Below are positions 1 to 12,600 of a DNA stretch of 64,000 nucleotides, in pieces. Position 1 is the first letter of the stretch, and each line of letters begins with the position of its first letter. Made by a program: the position numbers and the translations under genes. A model generated the notes under the pieces. It saw nothing but the letters and a program-made list of their open reading frames with translations. It ran no database searches and was not told where the DNA came from. Source of the DNA: Plutella xylostella (Eukaryota > Arthropoda > Insecta > Lepidoptera > Plutellidae); contig NC_063997.1 of assembly GCF_932276165.1 (NCBI RefSeq), forward strand, positions 3,854,001 through 3,918,000. The letters are read 5' to 3'.

Positions 1-476
1 AATCATCATCATTCATTCATTCATGGGTCATTTTCCTAAGTTTTTCCGGATTTTTAAGGAATGGAGCATTGGACCTAAGATTTTCAGCATTTCTAAGGAT
101 TGCTGCGTTCGACAAAATATATGTACGGCACAGTTTTAATAAATAAATTGTACAGATAGGTACAGGTAGTAATAAAATGAGTATGATGTAGGTAACATAA
201 TAATATGTATATTTTATCATGGGTATAAAACATATGGCACTACAATCGCTCAGTTCTCCCATTAGGTAATAATCAGAACATTCCAACATTAAAAGTTAAT
301 GGCATAATAACTGTAGTTCCATTTTTCATTTCGTAATAAAATAAATATATTTTTAGTGTACATAAACCGAACAAACGCACCTGTGCCAACTAGACCATAA
401 AATTATTGGAACAATTGGAAATACCGTATTTCTAATATCCATACAGTATACAGCTACAACTAAATCAGTCATCGAG

Positions 477-570
477 CTGAAGGCACTCCAGCCCAATTTA
501 CGTGATACACTGAACAATATACCTACCTACAGTTCAATGTATCACGTAAATTAGACTGGAGTGCTTTCAG
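477..570. repeat. Short foldback hairpin, 39-nt arms
   Basis: Two 39-nt arms (477-515 and 532-570) are near-perfect reverse complements around a 16-nt loop containing CCTACCTAC. The arms begin CTGAAGGCACTCCAG and close as CTGGAGTGCTTTCAG. This is a small foldback or MITE-like repeat in AT-rich DNA. It lies downstream of the last visible LUC7-like exon, so it is probably intronic. No target duplication was seen. Confidence 0.7.
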
Positions 571-840
571 TTCAAGTTCATACATTAGGTTCTATTATTT
601 AATTTTAACATCCCGGAAACGAATACAACATAAGTAATTCTCAAAGAATATTACGCAACGATATTTATACAAATTGCACTACATATTGGGAGCAATCCCG
701 AACAAACTACATTAAAAACTTAGACATGTCGATATAAAAAAATATATACAGCTCATTAGTACGTAAATGTACATTTTCTATGACTAGGTATGCCACAATT
801 TTAAGTAACAATAATTAGTTTTAAATATTGTATAAATAGG

Positions 841-1155
841 CCTCGTCCTCTCAATCGAGAGGCCGTGGGTTCAAATCCTGGCTTGTACCAATGAATTCTT
901 TCAATTAAGGAGTTTAAGTACAATAATACCACGTGCTCTTACGGTGATGGCAAACATCCTGAGGAAACCTGCACATCTAGATTCTAGATGTGTATCCTAA
1001 GTGCATTGTACTTATTCCAAAACGGCGATATGGTTCGCAACCTATCACGTGAGTATAAATGTGCTGCGAAAAGTGGGTGGCTCGCTTGTGAGCCACCTCT
1101 GACTACCCCTTCGGGGATTACAGTCGTGAGTGCATATGTATATGTATAAATAATT
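841..1155 (+). repeat. tRNA-derived SINE, 5'-truncated
   Basis: The left part carries a Pol III B-box-like stretch (GGGTTCAAATCCTGG near 868) typical of tRNA-derived SINEs. The A box is missing, so the copy is 5'-truncated. The body ends in the GC-rich motif CTACCCCTTCGGGGATTACAG, followed by (TATG)n-like sequence, an ending common in lepidopteran SINEs. Orientation follows the B box. It sits in the presumed LUC7-like intron. Confidence 0.6.
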
Positions 1156-1265
1156 CTTTCTTGCTTGGCGACAAATGAACATCTTCACTTCATAATAAAA
1201 TACGTTTCCAAAATTGGGCGATTCCCTATAAGTACCTAATAATTATAAATATTTTTTTCTCTCAC

Positions 1266-4177
1266 CTCTCCCATAAGCTGCATGCTCTCCTCCACCATCC
1301 CCTCTTCCCCCAGCGCCTCGGCACGCGCCAGCTTCTGCCCGATCTGTTCAGCCAGCTCGTGAACCGAGTTGGCCTTCTCCGTGACCTCAGCTGACAGCTC
1401 CTCCTGGGTCTCCGCCAGACGCTGCTTGGCGGCCGAGGTGCGGCGGTCGCAGTCCGCTATGAACGCTTCCAGGTGCTCTGTCGCCTGGGCGGGTGGAGGG
1501 TGGTTAGTTGACGGGTATGGAGAAAGTGAAGTGAGATGTGAGATGGTGTAGGGGTAGGATATAGGTCCGTTTATATCTACAGTGCGTGTTATTAATTAGC
1601 TGCGATTTAATATTAGAGCTTTCTGTAGGTTTTGATAATAATTGAGTGCTCTTTACTGCAAACTATTTCCGAAAGAGTCGGCTTTCAGATTAGATTTCGT
1701 TTTAAAATGTAAAAATATGATGGTGTCTAAAGCTTCCATACGTAAATTGATAGTGCGTAGAAATGTTTCCAGAGAGCCTTCACAAGTGCGCCGCGCCGCC
1801 CTGTCCTTGACAACTGTCTGCTCGGCTTCCCCATGTTTCATTGCAAATATTATTTAATATTGTTAAAGTGTTAAAATAATAAAAAAGCTGGTCAATAAAT
1901 ACTCACATCTATGTCATAGAAGTAGTCTTTGGTCTTGGATGCGATCTCATAATCAGCCCGGAGCGCCAAATCATGTACTTTAGGACACTCACCCAGGTCC
2001 ATGCGCTGCAAATAAACATGTCCACAACATCATTACACATTTGTCCGACGTTACACAACGCATGCTTCTGTCGGGTAACTAGAAGTCTCCAAGATTGAGT
2101 CGTATTAGAACGCAACTATGCTATCCAACACATTTATGTCGAAAAGATATTTTAATTTGGGAGTCGTGAACCCACGATAGCGTAGTTTAGTTGCAGGATG
2201 ATCGCGCATTCGCGTTCTATTAAGACTATTCATAAGAATTGCATGGTTGTAATGTATTATCTTATGAAAGCTGATAAGTTCTGTGTAACTATTAGAAGTT
2301 TTTATTTATACGAAATCTAAATAACAATGTTATACCTACATGAATTTGGTCACACTTTTATTGCAAAAACTCACTCAGCTTTCATAAGACATCTAGATTG
2401 ATTTGTTTAACATTAATTAATACACAACATTGTATCATTTATATTTAAATTTGAACAGTAGGTTTAAGGTAGATAGTTCATAATTGTAATATTAGTGAAA
2501 GTCATGTGAAGGATACATACAACTGTCACCTCCAGCTGGCGAGACCCGCGTACCAACAATTTGTATAATATACTTACAAAAACCCGAGAGGATACCCGCC
2601 ATACTTTATAACAACAATACATTATTTCATGTTGAGGTTTTGCATATTTTTTAGTTGTAAATAAGGAAATAATATTTATGATTGCTGTTTAGTATTTGCA
2701 TAAAAATATAATCCTATCTATGAAAACAGGAAACAAAATGAACAACCTTTACAAAATAGTTCTGAGTGAAACATCCTATTTTATACAATAATTGAAATAA
2801 TGAAAACTTTACCAAGTACCCAAATAGATCATTTACAGTTTAATTTAACAATAATTTTGCAACAGAATGACATGCAAGTTTAATTGTGATATCTAGCCGT
2901 GTGGTAGCACTGTACGTACCCAATGCATACTGCATATTCACCAAAATGCTCTCCCGGCTTTAAACGCTCCTAAAACTTTTTGTACTCACCAAAACAGCAT
3001 TGAAACCGATGAAATTTTAAATTTATATTTAAGCCGGAGAGTGCCTTATGGAATTTAACTCTTAGCATTAAATAAACAATCAGCTAACTATAAATGTTTT
3101 ATACGTACATTATGGTACTTACAGTACGGCCTAACTCATACAATCTATCCCTCATCAGTTAAGTATTGTGATGAGCAATAAAGACTAGTGGTGGACATTT
3201 TCTGAAAAGCATATTTCACCACAGTTAATGCCGTTCAGAAGAAGCATTCCGTAGATACAACTGTATCCAATAACAATAGACAGAAAATGACACAGTGAAG
3301 ATGATTACAAAAGGTATGTAAATTATTCAGTTCTTGGAATAAGATGTTCACGAGTGTGTATAAAAAAGACAAGATATTCAATCTGAGATTTCATTATGAG
3401 GTTCAAACTTTAATCTAGGGTATGTTAGCCTAATAGTGTACAGTCAAATTAGAAAAAAATCCTTGTGACATGGATTGAATAAGAATTTTTAGTCTGATCT
3501 CAAAAGAGGAAGGATATTGAAAAATATTAATTTATCTAGACATGAGAAAGCATGTGAAGCTGAACACAAGGTAACAGAAGATCTGGTGACTACCACCATA
3601 CTACATAAAAAATTATATCAGAAGAACCATCTTGATCATTTTTTTATTCATAAAAAATATTAAGACTTTAGACTCGTACAAAACAGAGAAAATCTGGTAT
3701 GGAGTGTGTCAGTTGGTAGTCTAAATAATGAAATCTCAGACGTATTTTTGCTTAATTAGTGGAATATTTTCAATAATTACACAGCAAGCTTACCGTTGAT
3801 GATAAGATTTCATGTGGGCAACATTGAAGCAAAAAGCTTTTGCACACTTCATCATCATAGAACTTAACCCTGTGTCTGTCACTTTCCCCTGGAACAAAAA
3901 TTCAATATTCAGAATACTTACAAACTTAATAGGTACATTTTAATATTCAGACTACAGGAAGATTTGATAAAAATATTATTTTTATTTCATAAAATTTCAA
4001 CATTTATTTTAGGATAATATTTTAGCCAGAAAGTAGAATAAATCCTTGTAGTGATACAAAAAATATTAGCTATTCTATCGTCTATTACTAGGAATTTATG
4101 AAATATTAGGACTTACCATTTCGAGACGTGCCCATCAATTGATCCAACATTGCCCTCATTTGCTCGTGAGCGGACAT
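1266..4177 (-). CDS. LUC7L: LUC7-like U1 snRNP-associated splicing factor (5' part, 4 exons)
   Basis: LUC7-family proteins join the U1 snRNP and help select 5' splice sites in the nucleus. Coding exons, in order: 4117-4177, 3794-3888, 1907-2005 and 1266-1484, joining in phase. The first starts MSAHEQMRAMLDQLMGTSRN, the family N-terminus. The next two encode VCKSFLLQCCPHEILSST and RMDLGECPKVHDLALRADYE, the first Cys/His zinc-finger region, and the last encodes the coiled-coil start with FIADCDRRTSAAKQRLAETQ. About 158 residues are visible. The second zinc finger and the RS-rich tail would lie left of position 1. Exon 2 has a second fully open frame (GKVTDTGLSS...), but only the frame used here matches LUC7. 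Introns at 2006-3793 and 3889-4116 show no coding sequence, only AT-rich DNA and a weak inverted repeat near 2945-3048. Identification is very strong; the choice among LUC7L paralogues is not resolved. Confidence 0.93.
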
Positions 4178-4578
4178 GGTGATATTTTGCTGTCTTTTCT
4201 TCTGTGTCTAATAATTTGCAGAATAATCACAATGAAACAATGCCTATAAAAATTCTAGCATTTTAAGATGCAAAAACCTAGCCTGAAGCCATTTATATTT
4301 AAAATAAATGAATTAAAAGCAGAATCTGAACTCTCCGTAGCTTTCTTTTCAAATGAAATTTAAAATGGCGACCGGTTTGATTTTTCATGAACTTGGCTTC
4401 GTGTCTTCATACACACAGACCATAGAGAAAAAATAAATAATTGTGAAAAGAGTGGCATCTCAAGGAGTTTTTTGTCATACTCTATACGTCATACTGAACA
4501 CCGCCATCTCTTTTTATTTCTCAGCCTCATTGTACATACATACAGGGCGCCCTTGGGACACCCTGTATATATAGATAT

Positions 4579-4775
4579 AGCTGTTCCGGCGCGCTTCGCT
4601 TCGCCCTAAATAGTTTTCCCGTGGGAATTTCGGGATAAAAAGTAGCCTATGTTTTTTCCCAGGGTCTAGACCGTATGTATACCAAATTTCATTCAAATCC
4701 GTTCACTAGTTTTGGCGTGAAAGAGTAACAGACAGACAGACACAGTTACTTTCGCATTTATAATATTAAGTAAGG
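4579..4775 (+). repeat. Interspersed repeat tail (CGTGAAAGAGTAACAGACAG family), copy 1
   Basis: This stretch runs from AGCTGTTCC through TTTTCCCGTGGGAATT and ends GTTACTTTCGCATTTATAAT. The same sequence occurs inverted at 4841-5032 and again at 51711-52125. It is a multi-copy repeat ending in AT-rich sequence, with the look of a retroelement 3' end. The superfamily cannot be settled from sequence alone. It is nested inside P-like copy A. Confidence 0.6.
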
Positions 4776-4840
4776 AGTAAGGATTGTTATCACAAGTTAT
4801 TAATTTCAATCTATAATGATATCCTAATCCTAACTATCCT

Positions 4841-5032
4841 AACTAATAATATTATAAATGCGAAAGTAACTGTGTCTGTTACTCTTTCACGCCAAAACTA
4901 CTGAACGGATTTGAATGAAATTCGGTATACATACGGTCTAGACTCTGGGAAAGAACATAGGCTACTTTTTTATCCCGGAATTCCCACGGGAAAACTTTTT
5001 AAGGTGAAGCGAAGCGCGCGGGAACAGCTAGT
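4841..5032 (-). repeat. Interspersed repeat tail, copy 2 (inverted)
   Basis: Reverse complement of the repeat at 4579-4775, ending GGAACAGCTAGT. The two copies face tail to tail with about 65 bp between their AT-rich ends, giving a large potential hairpin inside P-like copy A. Confidence 0.6.
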
Positions 5033-6011
5033 AAGACATATTTGCCTTAACGTAGTTACACCACACAACAGTTATTACATTAATTAGCTAAATGTAAGTT
5101 CAATCTATTTATGTACCTACCTACATGCAACAATAAATAAAAAACAAATTATTAACTATATAATTATTTATTACCTCGCATATAACAATGTTTCAGTTCA
5201 GTTTTGTTCATGTCACTTGTAAAAAAATATGCGAGTGGGTGTGTGTATTCCTTTTTTATTCCTTTCACCATGAAAATCAATTCATGTTTTGCTAGTTTAA
5301 TGTTTCCCAAGAGAAGCAAATCCTTTCAATTGATCCCTAGCGGCATCATAATGCACTTGTGGTGATAAAGTCATTTCGTCCAAGATTACTATCTTGCGTG
5401 CATCATTTATCCTCGCGAGGCAAATCTTAGACGACATTTATCAGTTTGGTACACATAGTATTTTAATCTTCAGTGGATATGAAGATGTCGAACGCTCTTT
5501 GCCAGTGCCGCCATTTCAGCTCGGTTCCCCGTGGAACCACGTGGAACCTGGATCCATATGGAATCTGTTAGGTCGCAAGAATTTCATAAAAACACTTTTA
5601 GCGGATAAAGATGCTTTTTCTTGACACATCATTTTTATTTGTATATAAAATTTATAAATAACGATATACCGAGAATATAGGCTTTTATTTACAAAAATTA
5701 AACATGTTATTTGCGAGACATTGTAAGACAACTGAACTGACACTGACACGCAATTTATTCATAATAGCCATAGATCATGACAATCTTCACATTCAAATAC
5801 TACTTATCTATGTGTCTTGTTATTGTTCTATGGTCTTGTTCATAACGCCATCTTACATCTTTTTTGGTAATAAGAGTAATATAAAGAGATGGCGCTACCT
5901 TCTACTAAAAGTTCAGCCATTAAGGCACTGACCCCCCCCTGACACAGACTATAACGTTATTCCTATACCCCATTTACACTCTCGCCTCGTCACTCGTGCG
6001 GAGGCGCGAAT

Positions 6012-6050
6012 GTAAACACCCACTCGCGTGTGACGCGAGTGGGTGTTTAC
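6012..6050. repeat. Perfect 18-bp palindrome
   Basis: The arms GTAAACACCCACTCGCGT (6012-6029) and its exact reverse complement (6033-6050) are separated by GTG. It sits just inside the left end of the GC-rich TIR element, and half of it recurs near 8510-8540. Confidence 0.75.
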
Positions 6051-6340
6051 ACTCTCGTGCAGAGTTCAGTTGTCTTTGAGCTAGCAACCATGGAGGACGT
6101 CGAAGTTTTAGCCGCAACAATAAAGAATTTATGTATGATCACCGATTACTTCGCCGTTTATGGACCGATTTTGAAAATTCTTTTTTTTATGTATTGGGTT
6201 GAGATCCCATGTGGTCCCATTTTTTTCAAATTTTGATTCCACCTCCAAGGGTGGGTAAAGGGTTAAAAACAGGCTATGAATTTCCATTTTGGGTACCTAT
6301 TAACCGATTGTAGTTAATGAAAAGACAATGGGCAGATTGG

Positions 6341-7735
6341 GACCACCCTCCAATAGCATTAAGACTAACATCGTTGGATAGGTCTTGTCAATAGGAATAA
6401 CTTTTGCTATGACAGCTTTGTTGTCACAGTTGTCCGTTCAGAGATATATGACTTATAAGTTCCGATACTCGTCAGTTCATCTTACTGCTATTGGAGGCTG
6501 GACCACCCTCCAATAGCAGTAAGACTAACGTCGTTGGATAGGTCTTGTCAATAGGAATAACTTTTGCTTTGACAGCTTTGTTGTCACAGTTGTCCGTTCA
6601 GAGATATATGACTTATATAAGTTCCGATACTCGTCAGTTCATCTTACTGCTATTAGAGGCTGGACCACCCTCCAATAGCAGTAAGACTAACGTCGTTGGA
6701 TAGGTCTTGTCAGTAGGAATAACTTTTGCTTTGACAGCTTTGGTGTCACAGTTGTCCGTTCAGAGATATATGACTTATAAGTTCCGATACTCGTCAGTTC
6801 ATCTTACTGCTATTGGAGGCTGGACCACCCTCCAATAGCAGTAAGACTAACGTCGTTGGATAGGTCTTGTCAATAGGAATAACTTTTGCTTTGACAGCTT
6901 TGTTGTCACAGTTGTCCGTTCAGAGATAAATGACTTATAAGTTCCGATACTCGTCAGTTCATCTTACTGCTATTGGAGGCTGGACCACCCTCCAATAGCA
7001 GTAAGACTAACGTCGTTGGATAGGTCTTGTCAATAGGAATAACTTTTGCTTTGACAGCTTTGTTGTCACAGTTGTCCGTTCAGAGATATATGACTTATAT
7101 AAGTTCCGATACTCGTCAGTTCATCTTACTGCTATTGGAGGCTGGACCACCCTCCAATAGCAGTAAGACTAACGTCGTTGGATAGGTCTTGTCAATAGGA
7201 ATAACTTTTGCTTTGACAGCTTTGTTGTCACAGTTGTCCGTTCAGAGATATATGACTTATATAAGTTCCGATACTCGTCAGTTCATCTTACTGCTATTAG
7301 AGGCTGGACCACCCTCCAATAGCAGTAAGACTAACGTCATTGGATATGTCTTGTCAATAGGAATAACTTTTGCTTTGACAGCTTTGTTTCCACAGTTGTC
7401 CGTTCAGAGATATATGACTTATAAGTTCAGATACTCGTCAGTTCATCTTGAATCTAGTGACAACAACTGTGGAAACAAAGCTGTCAAAGCAAAAGTTATT
7501 CCTATTGACAAGACCTATCCAACGACGTTAGTCTTAATGCTATTGGAGGGTGGTCCAGCCTCCAATAGCAGTAAGATGAACTGACGAGTATCGGAACTTA
7601 TAAGTCATATATCTCTGAACGGACAACTGTGACACCAAAGCTGTCAAAGCAAAAGTTATTCCTATTGACAAGACCTATCCAACGACGTTAGTCTTACTGC
7701 TATTGGAGGGTGGTCCCAGCTCCCATATATTGTTG
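6341..7735. repeat. Tandem array of about seven 160/162-bp units plus inverted copies
   Basis: The phrase GACCACCCTCCAATAGCA starts units at 6341, 6501, 6663, 6823, 6983, 7145 and 7307, giving periods of 160, 162, 160, 160, 162 and 162. The 2-bp difference is CTTATAAG against CTTATATAAG. From about 7450 the units run in the opposite orientation for roughly 1.6 copies, to GGAGGGTGGTCC near 7710. Every junction is itself an inverted repeat, CTTACTGCTATTGGAG facing CTCCAATAGCAGTAAG, so each unit resembles a small TIR element joined head to tail. Units differ by only a few substitutions. Open frames through it are by-products of the periodicity. Confidence 0.92.
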
Positions 7736-7954
7736 CCCATCCTCCTTTAGAAAGTACATAGGTACTTACCTATATTTTTAACATTAAAAAAAATATGATG
7801 GTGACCTTGAGCTGATCTGATGATGGAAACGGAAGGTAGTCAAGGGAACTCCTCAACGGTAGGTATATAGCAACTACTTCGTGTTTACTACTGACTAGTA
7901 GGACTTATAGGTATCATTTGCTTCTTAATTTTGATTGTCAATTATTGCAAATAA

Positions 7955-8385
7955 ACTAAGTATAAATAAGTAATAAAATAAAATAATGATAAAAAAACGA
8001 CTTCAAAAAACCACTTAAACGTAAGAAATAATTTAAGGTTTAGACATGGTTTAGACCTATTCTATGTGACAGTACTAATATATCTAAGCAGGTAAAGTGC
8101 CACAAACTTATCTGTTCCGGTGACAGCGAACTAAATTGATCCATATCTCATTACTTACTAATGAATTGTATATTTTAAAACATTAGATGGGTTTATTAAC
8201 ACCGCAAGAGCGAAATAACAATACGAGCAAACTTAAAATCTTATAGAATTAAGAAATATTAGAGATTTATTTGAGCTGTCACCGGAACAGATAAGTTTGT
8301 GGCACTATAAGTACTGCTTTTATTTCTTACGTTTTAGTGTTTTTTTTATTATTATTATTTTATTGAAATATTTACTTATATGAAA
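7955..8385. mobile_element. Foldback MITE with perfect 32-bp inner TIR
   Basis: The sequence 8096-8127 (AGTGCCACAAACTTATCTGT and following 12 bases) is an exact reverse complement of 8275-8306. Outside it, ACGTAAGAAATA (near 8021) pairs with TATTTCTTACGT (near 8321), and AT-rich DNA keeps pairing imperfectly out to about 7955 and 8385. Either one long foldback element or one MITE nested in another would explain this. No coding sequence is present. Confidence 0.75.
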
Positions 8386-9060
8386 TTAAATGTTTCGTCT
8401 TGCGACCAATCCATTATACAACTGAGGAAAAAACACTACGTTATAATTATATGACGACGAACACAACCTGCGCGGCACGATGTACAAGCCAGAATGAAGC
8501 GGACGCGAGAGTGTAAACACCCGCTCGCGTGCGACGCGAGCTCGACGCGAGCTCCTTTGACTCGTGCCCCAAAAACCGCTCCGGACGCGAGCGCCGCGAG
8601 TGGCGAGGCGAGCGAGGAGGCGAGCCACGAGCGTCTGTTCACACTCGCGCCTCGCCCCTCGCCTTGTCGCTCGCCTCGCCACTCGTGCGAGAGTGTAAAT
8701 GGGGTACTACAAGTGACAGTGCAAAGTACAGTGGCAACTTGGGAGGCCGCCAGTCTATGTTTGTTGACGCTTTATTCGCTTCGCCTACAGCTTCCCTATT
8801 CGGAGAGAAGATTTTTGTTGATGATGCTTTTATATGGGTCCCAACTCCCATCCCATCAAAACATACAGCCACAAAGATGCGATTAGGTGTAGGTACCGAA
8901 AAGAGCAACACGTTATAAATGTTTTCGGTTGCGTTTATAAAATCATGGTGGTCATGATTTTATAACATAGACCTACTACGCCTACTACACATTTTACAAA
9001 GTCAACGGGAACTATTACAAGTGCAAGTCACCACACCGTGTATGGGTACGTAGGTCTATT

Positions 9061-9430
9061 GCCTCATTTACATTCAGCCCCTGCCGTGCCGCTGCCCCTC
9101 TCGCTGCTAAATACTCCTGCAGCAGGATTGAGAGGAGTACGTTTTTACACACTGCCCTACCACTCACTTCGCTTTCAAGTGTCGGCAATGGCAGACGTCG
9201 AAATAATTACAGAGAAGTCGAAATACGAGCGGGTACTGAGCGTCGGAGCTGAATGTAATCTCGCACTGCCGCTCGCGCTGCCGGTCCTTTGACTTCCGCA
9301 CAAAAAACCGCAATTTTGGTTACATAATACAGTGATAATATATAATATGTGGGGACACTCGCGCTGCCAGTCCTTTGACTTCCGCACAAAAAACCGCATT
9401 TTTGGTTACATACAGTCCTGCCCACTTCCC
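9061..9430 (+). repeat. GC-rich repeat related to the 5968-8703 element
   Basis: The stretch shares the CCTTTGACT...AAAAACCGC block with the GC-rich element near 8548. It holds a short direct repeat: GTCCTTTGACTTCCGCACAA and its continuation occur at about 9282 and 9368. A short open start MADVEIITEKSKYERV begins at 9188. It looks like a decayed DNA-transposon piece next to the PIG-Q promoter region (9430-9678), where nothing else was recognised. Confidence 0.45.
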
Positions 9431-9678
9431 TGCCTACTGCCCTGGTATATGATGGAGACATTGAGGGAGACAAATCTAATCATAGATAACTTTATGTAGG
9501 TATAATTTGACATTGACACTGACAACGAGGACGACCGGACGATCCGACTTTTTGGCTTGTTTATTTATTATTTTCCCAAGACTCCAAGACAAGTTGAAAT
9601 ATGAAGAAATTTGATTTAGTTAATTGTGCAAGCATGTTTATAAAAATCTAATTAATCTTCTTTTAAACTTGTGTGGAT

Positions 9679-12600
9679 ATGTGTCGTATAACCGCAAACG
9701 CAAAGATGCATTCATTGAAAATATTATTGCCCGATTTTAATAAAAATGAAAAAGTTTACTTCTTTGGTCACATATTCGAAGAAACAACTGCAAGATATGT
9801 TGTTTACATCACTAAGTTCACAATAATTGAATCAGATTTGATGCCTTGTCATAAGAGTAGTAATAATGTAATATATGGACACTATAGTCCATGTGATACA
9901 GAAGAAAATTTCACTTCAAATAACTATGTAATCATAAATCGAAGCATGCAAATTCAGGCTATTAAACTAAACAAAGTATTTGTCGCACCGCCAAGCAACT
10001 GTGTTATCATGAAATATGATTATGATAAATTCAAGAGGTCCAAAATCCACCTATCAGTATCAAATATGGATGACTACTTCTCAAAGTTACAAAAGTTAAT
10101 TCAGCAAGATCACAACTCAATACTTGGCAACAGAGACTGTGAAGAGACCTTCACAATAAACAGCTGGATAGCTTCATCAATGTTCATACAGCACCTGCTG
10201 AGCTACATCCACTTGTTGAATTGGCTGAGGAGGAGTATTAGTAGGGATAAGACTGTAAGTTTCAATGTAAACTATAATAAAACATAGGTACAGTGGCCAG
10301 CAATGAAACCATAGCCCCCTTAGAGTGGCATTGCTACTGAGAGGGGGTCAGGTTTCTTTGCTGTCATGCATTGAAATCTGATATTTCTACATTATAATAT
10401 CTTGAGGTCCAGACTTCAGGGAGACCTCAATTCATTATCCTCCAATGTTCCTGAAATAATAAGATTCTGAAATGGTGATTTGACACACAATTTGAACTTC
10501 TCCTAATTTTACCAATTTTTAATATTATTATTAAAATTTCAGGTACAACTGAAGCAAGCCAACCTAATATTAGCCATTACTGTTGATTTTTTGCTTGGAT
10601 ATGTTGTGCTTACATTATTGGTTCAAGATAAAAAAGAACTCAGTGTAATTTTGATGGATCTTTTAGAGGTATGTTATCCATAAATAATTGCTACATGAAA
10701 AGCATTAAATTCAACATTTAGATAGCTTAAACATGTATGTTAAGTACAGTTTTACTATATCATATTTCATAGTTTCAATTTAATTTTAAAATATCTAATT
10801 TCTTTCAGAAACTAGTGAACTCTTTGTATTCACTCTTGAAATGGCTGATGGGTGCTCCGGCCGGACTGAAGCTAAACTATGCCTTCAACAACATGCTGGG
10901 GAAATACTTCTCTTACCACATACAGTTGTGGTGGCTATTTTTGGGTGAGGAAATATTTAGTCTCATATAAAGGGAGTAAAATGTTTTTTTAATGGCAAAT
11001 TTATATCTTCATATATTACACTAGTTGTAGTTTTCTATTTGTAGCAACAAATTGTTTCTAAAACAACATTAAATTCGAACTATATCAAAGCTGCAAAAGT
11101 ATAGTAGTAAAAAGTACTAAATATAGCTCTAGGGTCACCAATCCAATAACTTGTTCATGTGACTAGTTATTGGATTGGTGACCCTAGGTCAAGTATTATA
11201 TCCAAAACTGGACTGCTTGAGATTTATAATTTTGTCTTATTTTACAGATGTATCAGGGGAGAAATTGCACATAGTTCTGCAGATCTACCATTATGTCGGC
11301 TACTTGGGTTTGACATTCCAGGCAGCGATGGTGTGTGACATGATCTGCATCGCCACATTCCATGCATACTGCATTTATGTGTATGCTGCTAGGTAAGTAG
11401 CTATAAAATCATCCCGAAATTGATTTACAATACAATAAATTAATTTATATACGATACAGCAGTAGCCTAGACAAACCTTAAGACTTGATGAAAGTAGCAC
11501 ACTAGGCTTAGGTTTCCCAGGATGTTTGATGCGTTGCACTTTACTCTGGTGCAAGAATTTCCATCTTTGAACTTTAATCAAGCAATGCAAGGGAAGGCAA
11601 GGCAAGGGACTTGTGTTTGCTTATATGTATAGATATTTTATAAATTACGGGACACTTTTTAGGGTTCCGTAGCCAAAATGGCAAAAACGGAACCCTTATA
11701 GTTTCGTCATGTCCGTCTGTCCGTCTGTCACAGCCGATTTACTCGGAAACTATAAGTACTACAGTGATGAAATTTGATGGGAATATGTGTTGTATGAACC
11801 GCTACAAAAATATGACACTAAATAGTAAAAAAAAGAATTGGGGGTGGGGCCCCCCATACATGTAACTGAGGGATGAAATTTTTTTTTTCGATGTACATAC
11901 CCGTGTGGGGTATCAATGGAAAGGTCTTTTAAAATGATATAAAGTTTTCTAAAAAACATTTTTCTTAAAGTGAACGGTTTTTGAGATATCAGCTCTCAAA
12001 GTCGTAAAAAGTATGTCCCCCCCCCTCTATTTTATAACTACGGGGTATAAAATTCTAAAAAAAATAGAGGTGATGCATGCTAATTAACTCTTTCAACGAT
12101 TTTTGGTTTGATCAAAGTATCTCTTATAGTTTTTGAGATAGGTTGATTTAACTGTAATTTTGGTTAAGTTATTGTGCTTACTACGGAACCCTTTGTGCGC
12201 GAGCCCGACTCGCACTTGGCCGGTTTTATTATTCTTTGTTTGTGTTATGGATACAATTTATAAGAGATCTATTATTTCAATGGGCAAAAGTCCCTACGGA
12301 ACAAAACCTCGTAAGCGCAAGGCCTAAAACCTTCCCTCAAGTACACCATTGACACCATAGTCCCGGGGTTCAGTACCTCGGCAGCGCAAGGCCTAAAACA
12401 TTCTTTAAACTAAAACATCTCTTGCAGGCTATTCAACATCCAGATGTCGGGCCTCATAGCTCTGTTCCGCCTGTTCGTGGGCCGCAAGCGCAACCCGCTG
12501 CGCGCGCGCATCGACTCGTGCGAGTACTGCAGCGAGCAGCTGTTCGTGGGCACCGTGGCCTTCAGCGCGCTGTTGTTGCTGTTGCCTACTACTACTATGT

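Larger units (their letters stand above)
4431..5939 (-). mobile_element. P-element-like DNA transposon remnant, copy A
   Basis: This block is repeated in inverted orientation at 14334-15510. Read on the minus strand, 5180-5400 encodes LDEMTLSPQVHYDAARDQLK, then a stop-interrupted stretch. It matches the catalytic-core region of P-element/THAP9 transposases, where an acidic DEM motif is followed by a VFMVRG-type motif. A stop falls just after the GFASLGKH segment, so the copy is dead. The left third carries two inverted copies of another repeat (4579-4775 and 4841-5032) that copy B lacks, so these are later insertions. Clear TIRs were not found. Outer limits come from where the two copies stop matching: CATAGAGAAAAAATAAA on the left and a C-run near 5932-5939 on the right. 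Confidence 0.6.
5968..8703. mobile_element. GC-rich-ended TIR element enclosing other repeats
   Basis: The left end CCCCATTTACACTCTCGC (5968-5985) is an exact inverted match to the right end (8686-8703). Inside both ends lie CpG-rich repeats built from CTCGCCTCG and CACTCGTGCG words, in an otherwise AT-rich region. The left part holds a short open start MEDVEVLAATIKNLCMI at 6090. A related element near 9061-9430 opens with MADVEIITEKSKYERV at 9188, suggesting a shared ancestral ORF. The interior is occupied by the tandem array (6341-7735) and a foldback element (7955-8385). The flanks show only TA beside each end. The superfamily is not resolved, though such ORF starts recall PIF/Harbinger-type elements. 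Confidence 0.5.

Noticed and set aside
3794..3888. Alternative open frame of LUC7-like exon 2 (GKVTDTGLSSMMMKC)
   Set aside because: Fully open, but it does not match the family or keep phase with exon 3; the frame with VCKSFLLQCCPHE does both.
7189..7584. 131-codon open frame across the tandem array
   Set aside because: It repeats its own peptide with the 160-bp period and runs into the inverted copy, so it is a by-product of the repeat.
6341..7735. CRISPR-like repeat array
   Set aside because: The units are contiguous 160-162 bp repeats with no unique spacers, in a eukaryotic transposon-rich context.
8386..8918. Several overlapping 68-130-codon frames
   Set aside because: All arise from the CpG-rich transposon ends, in several frames and both strands, and are Arg/Ala-rich with no domain.
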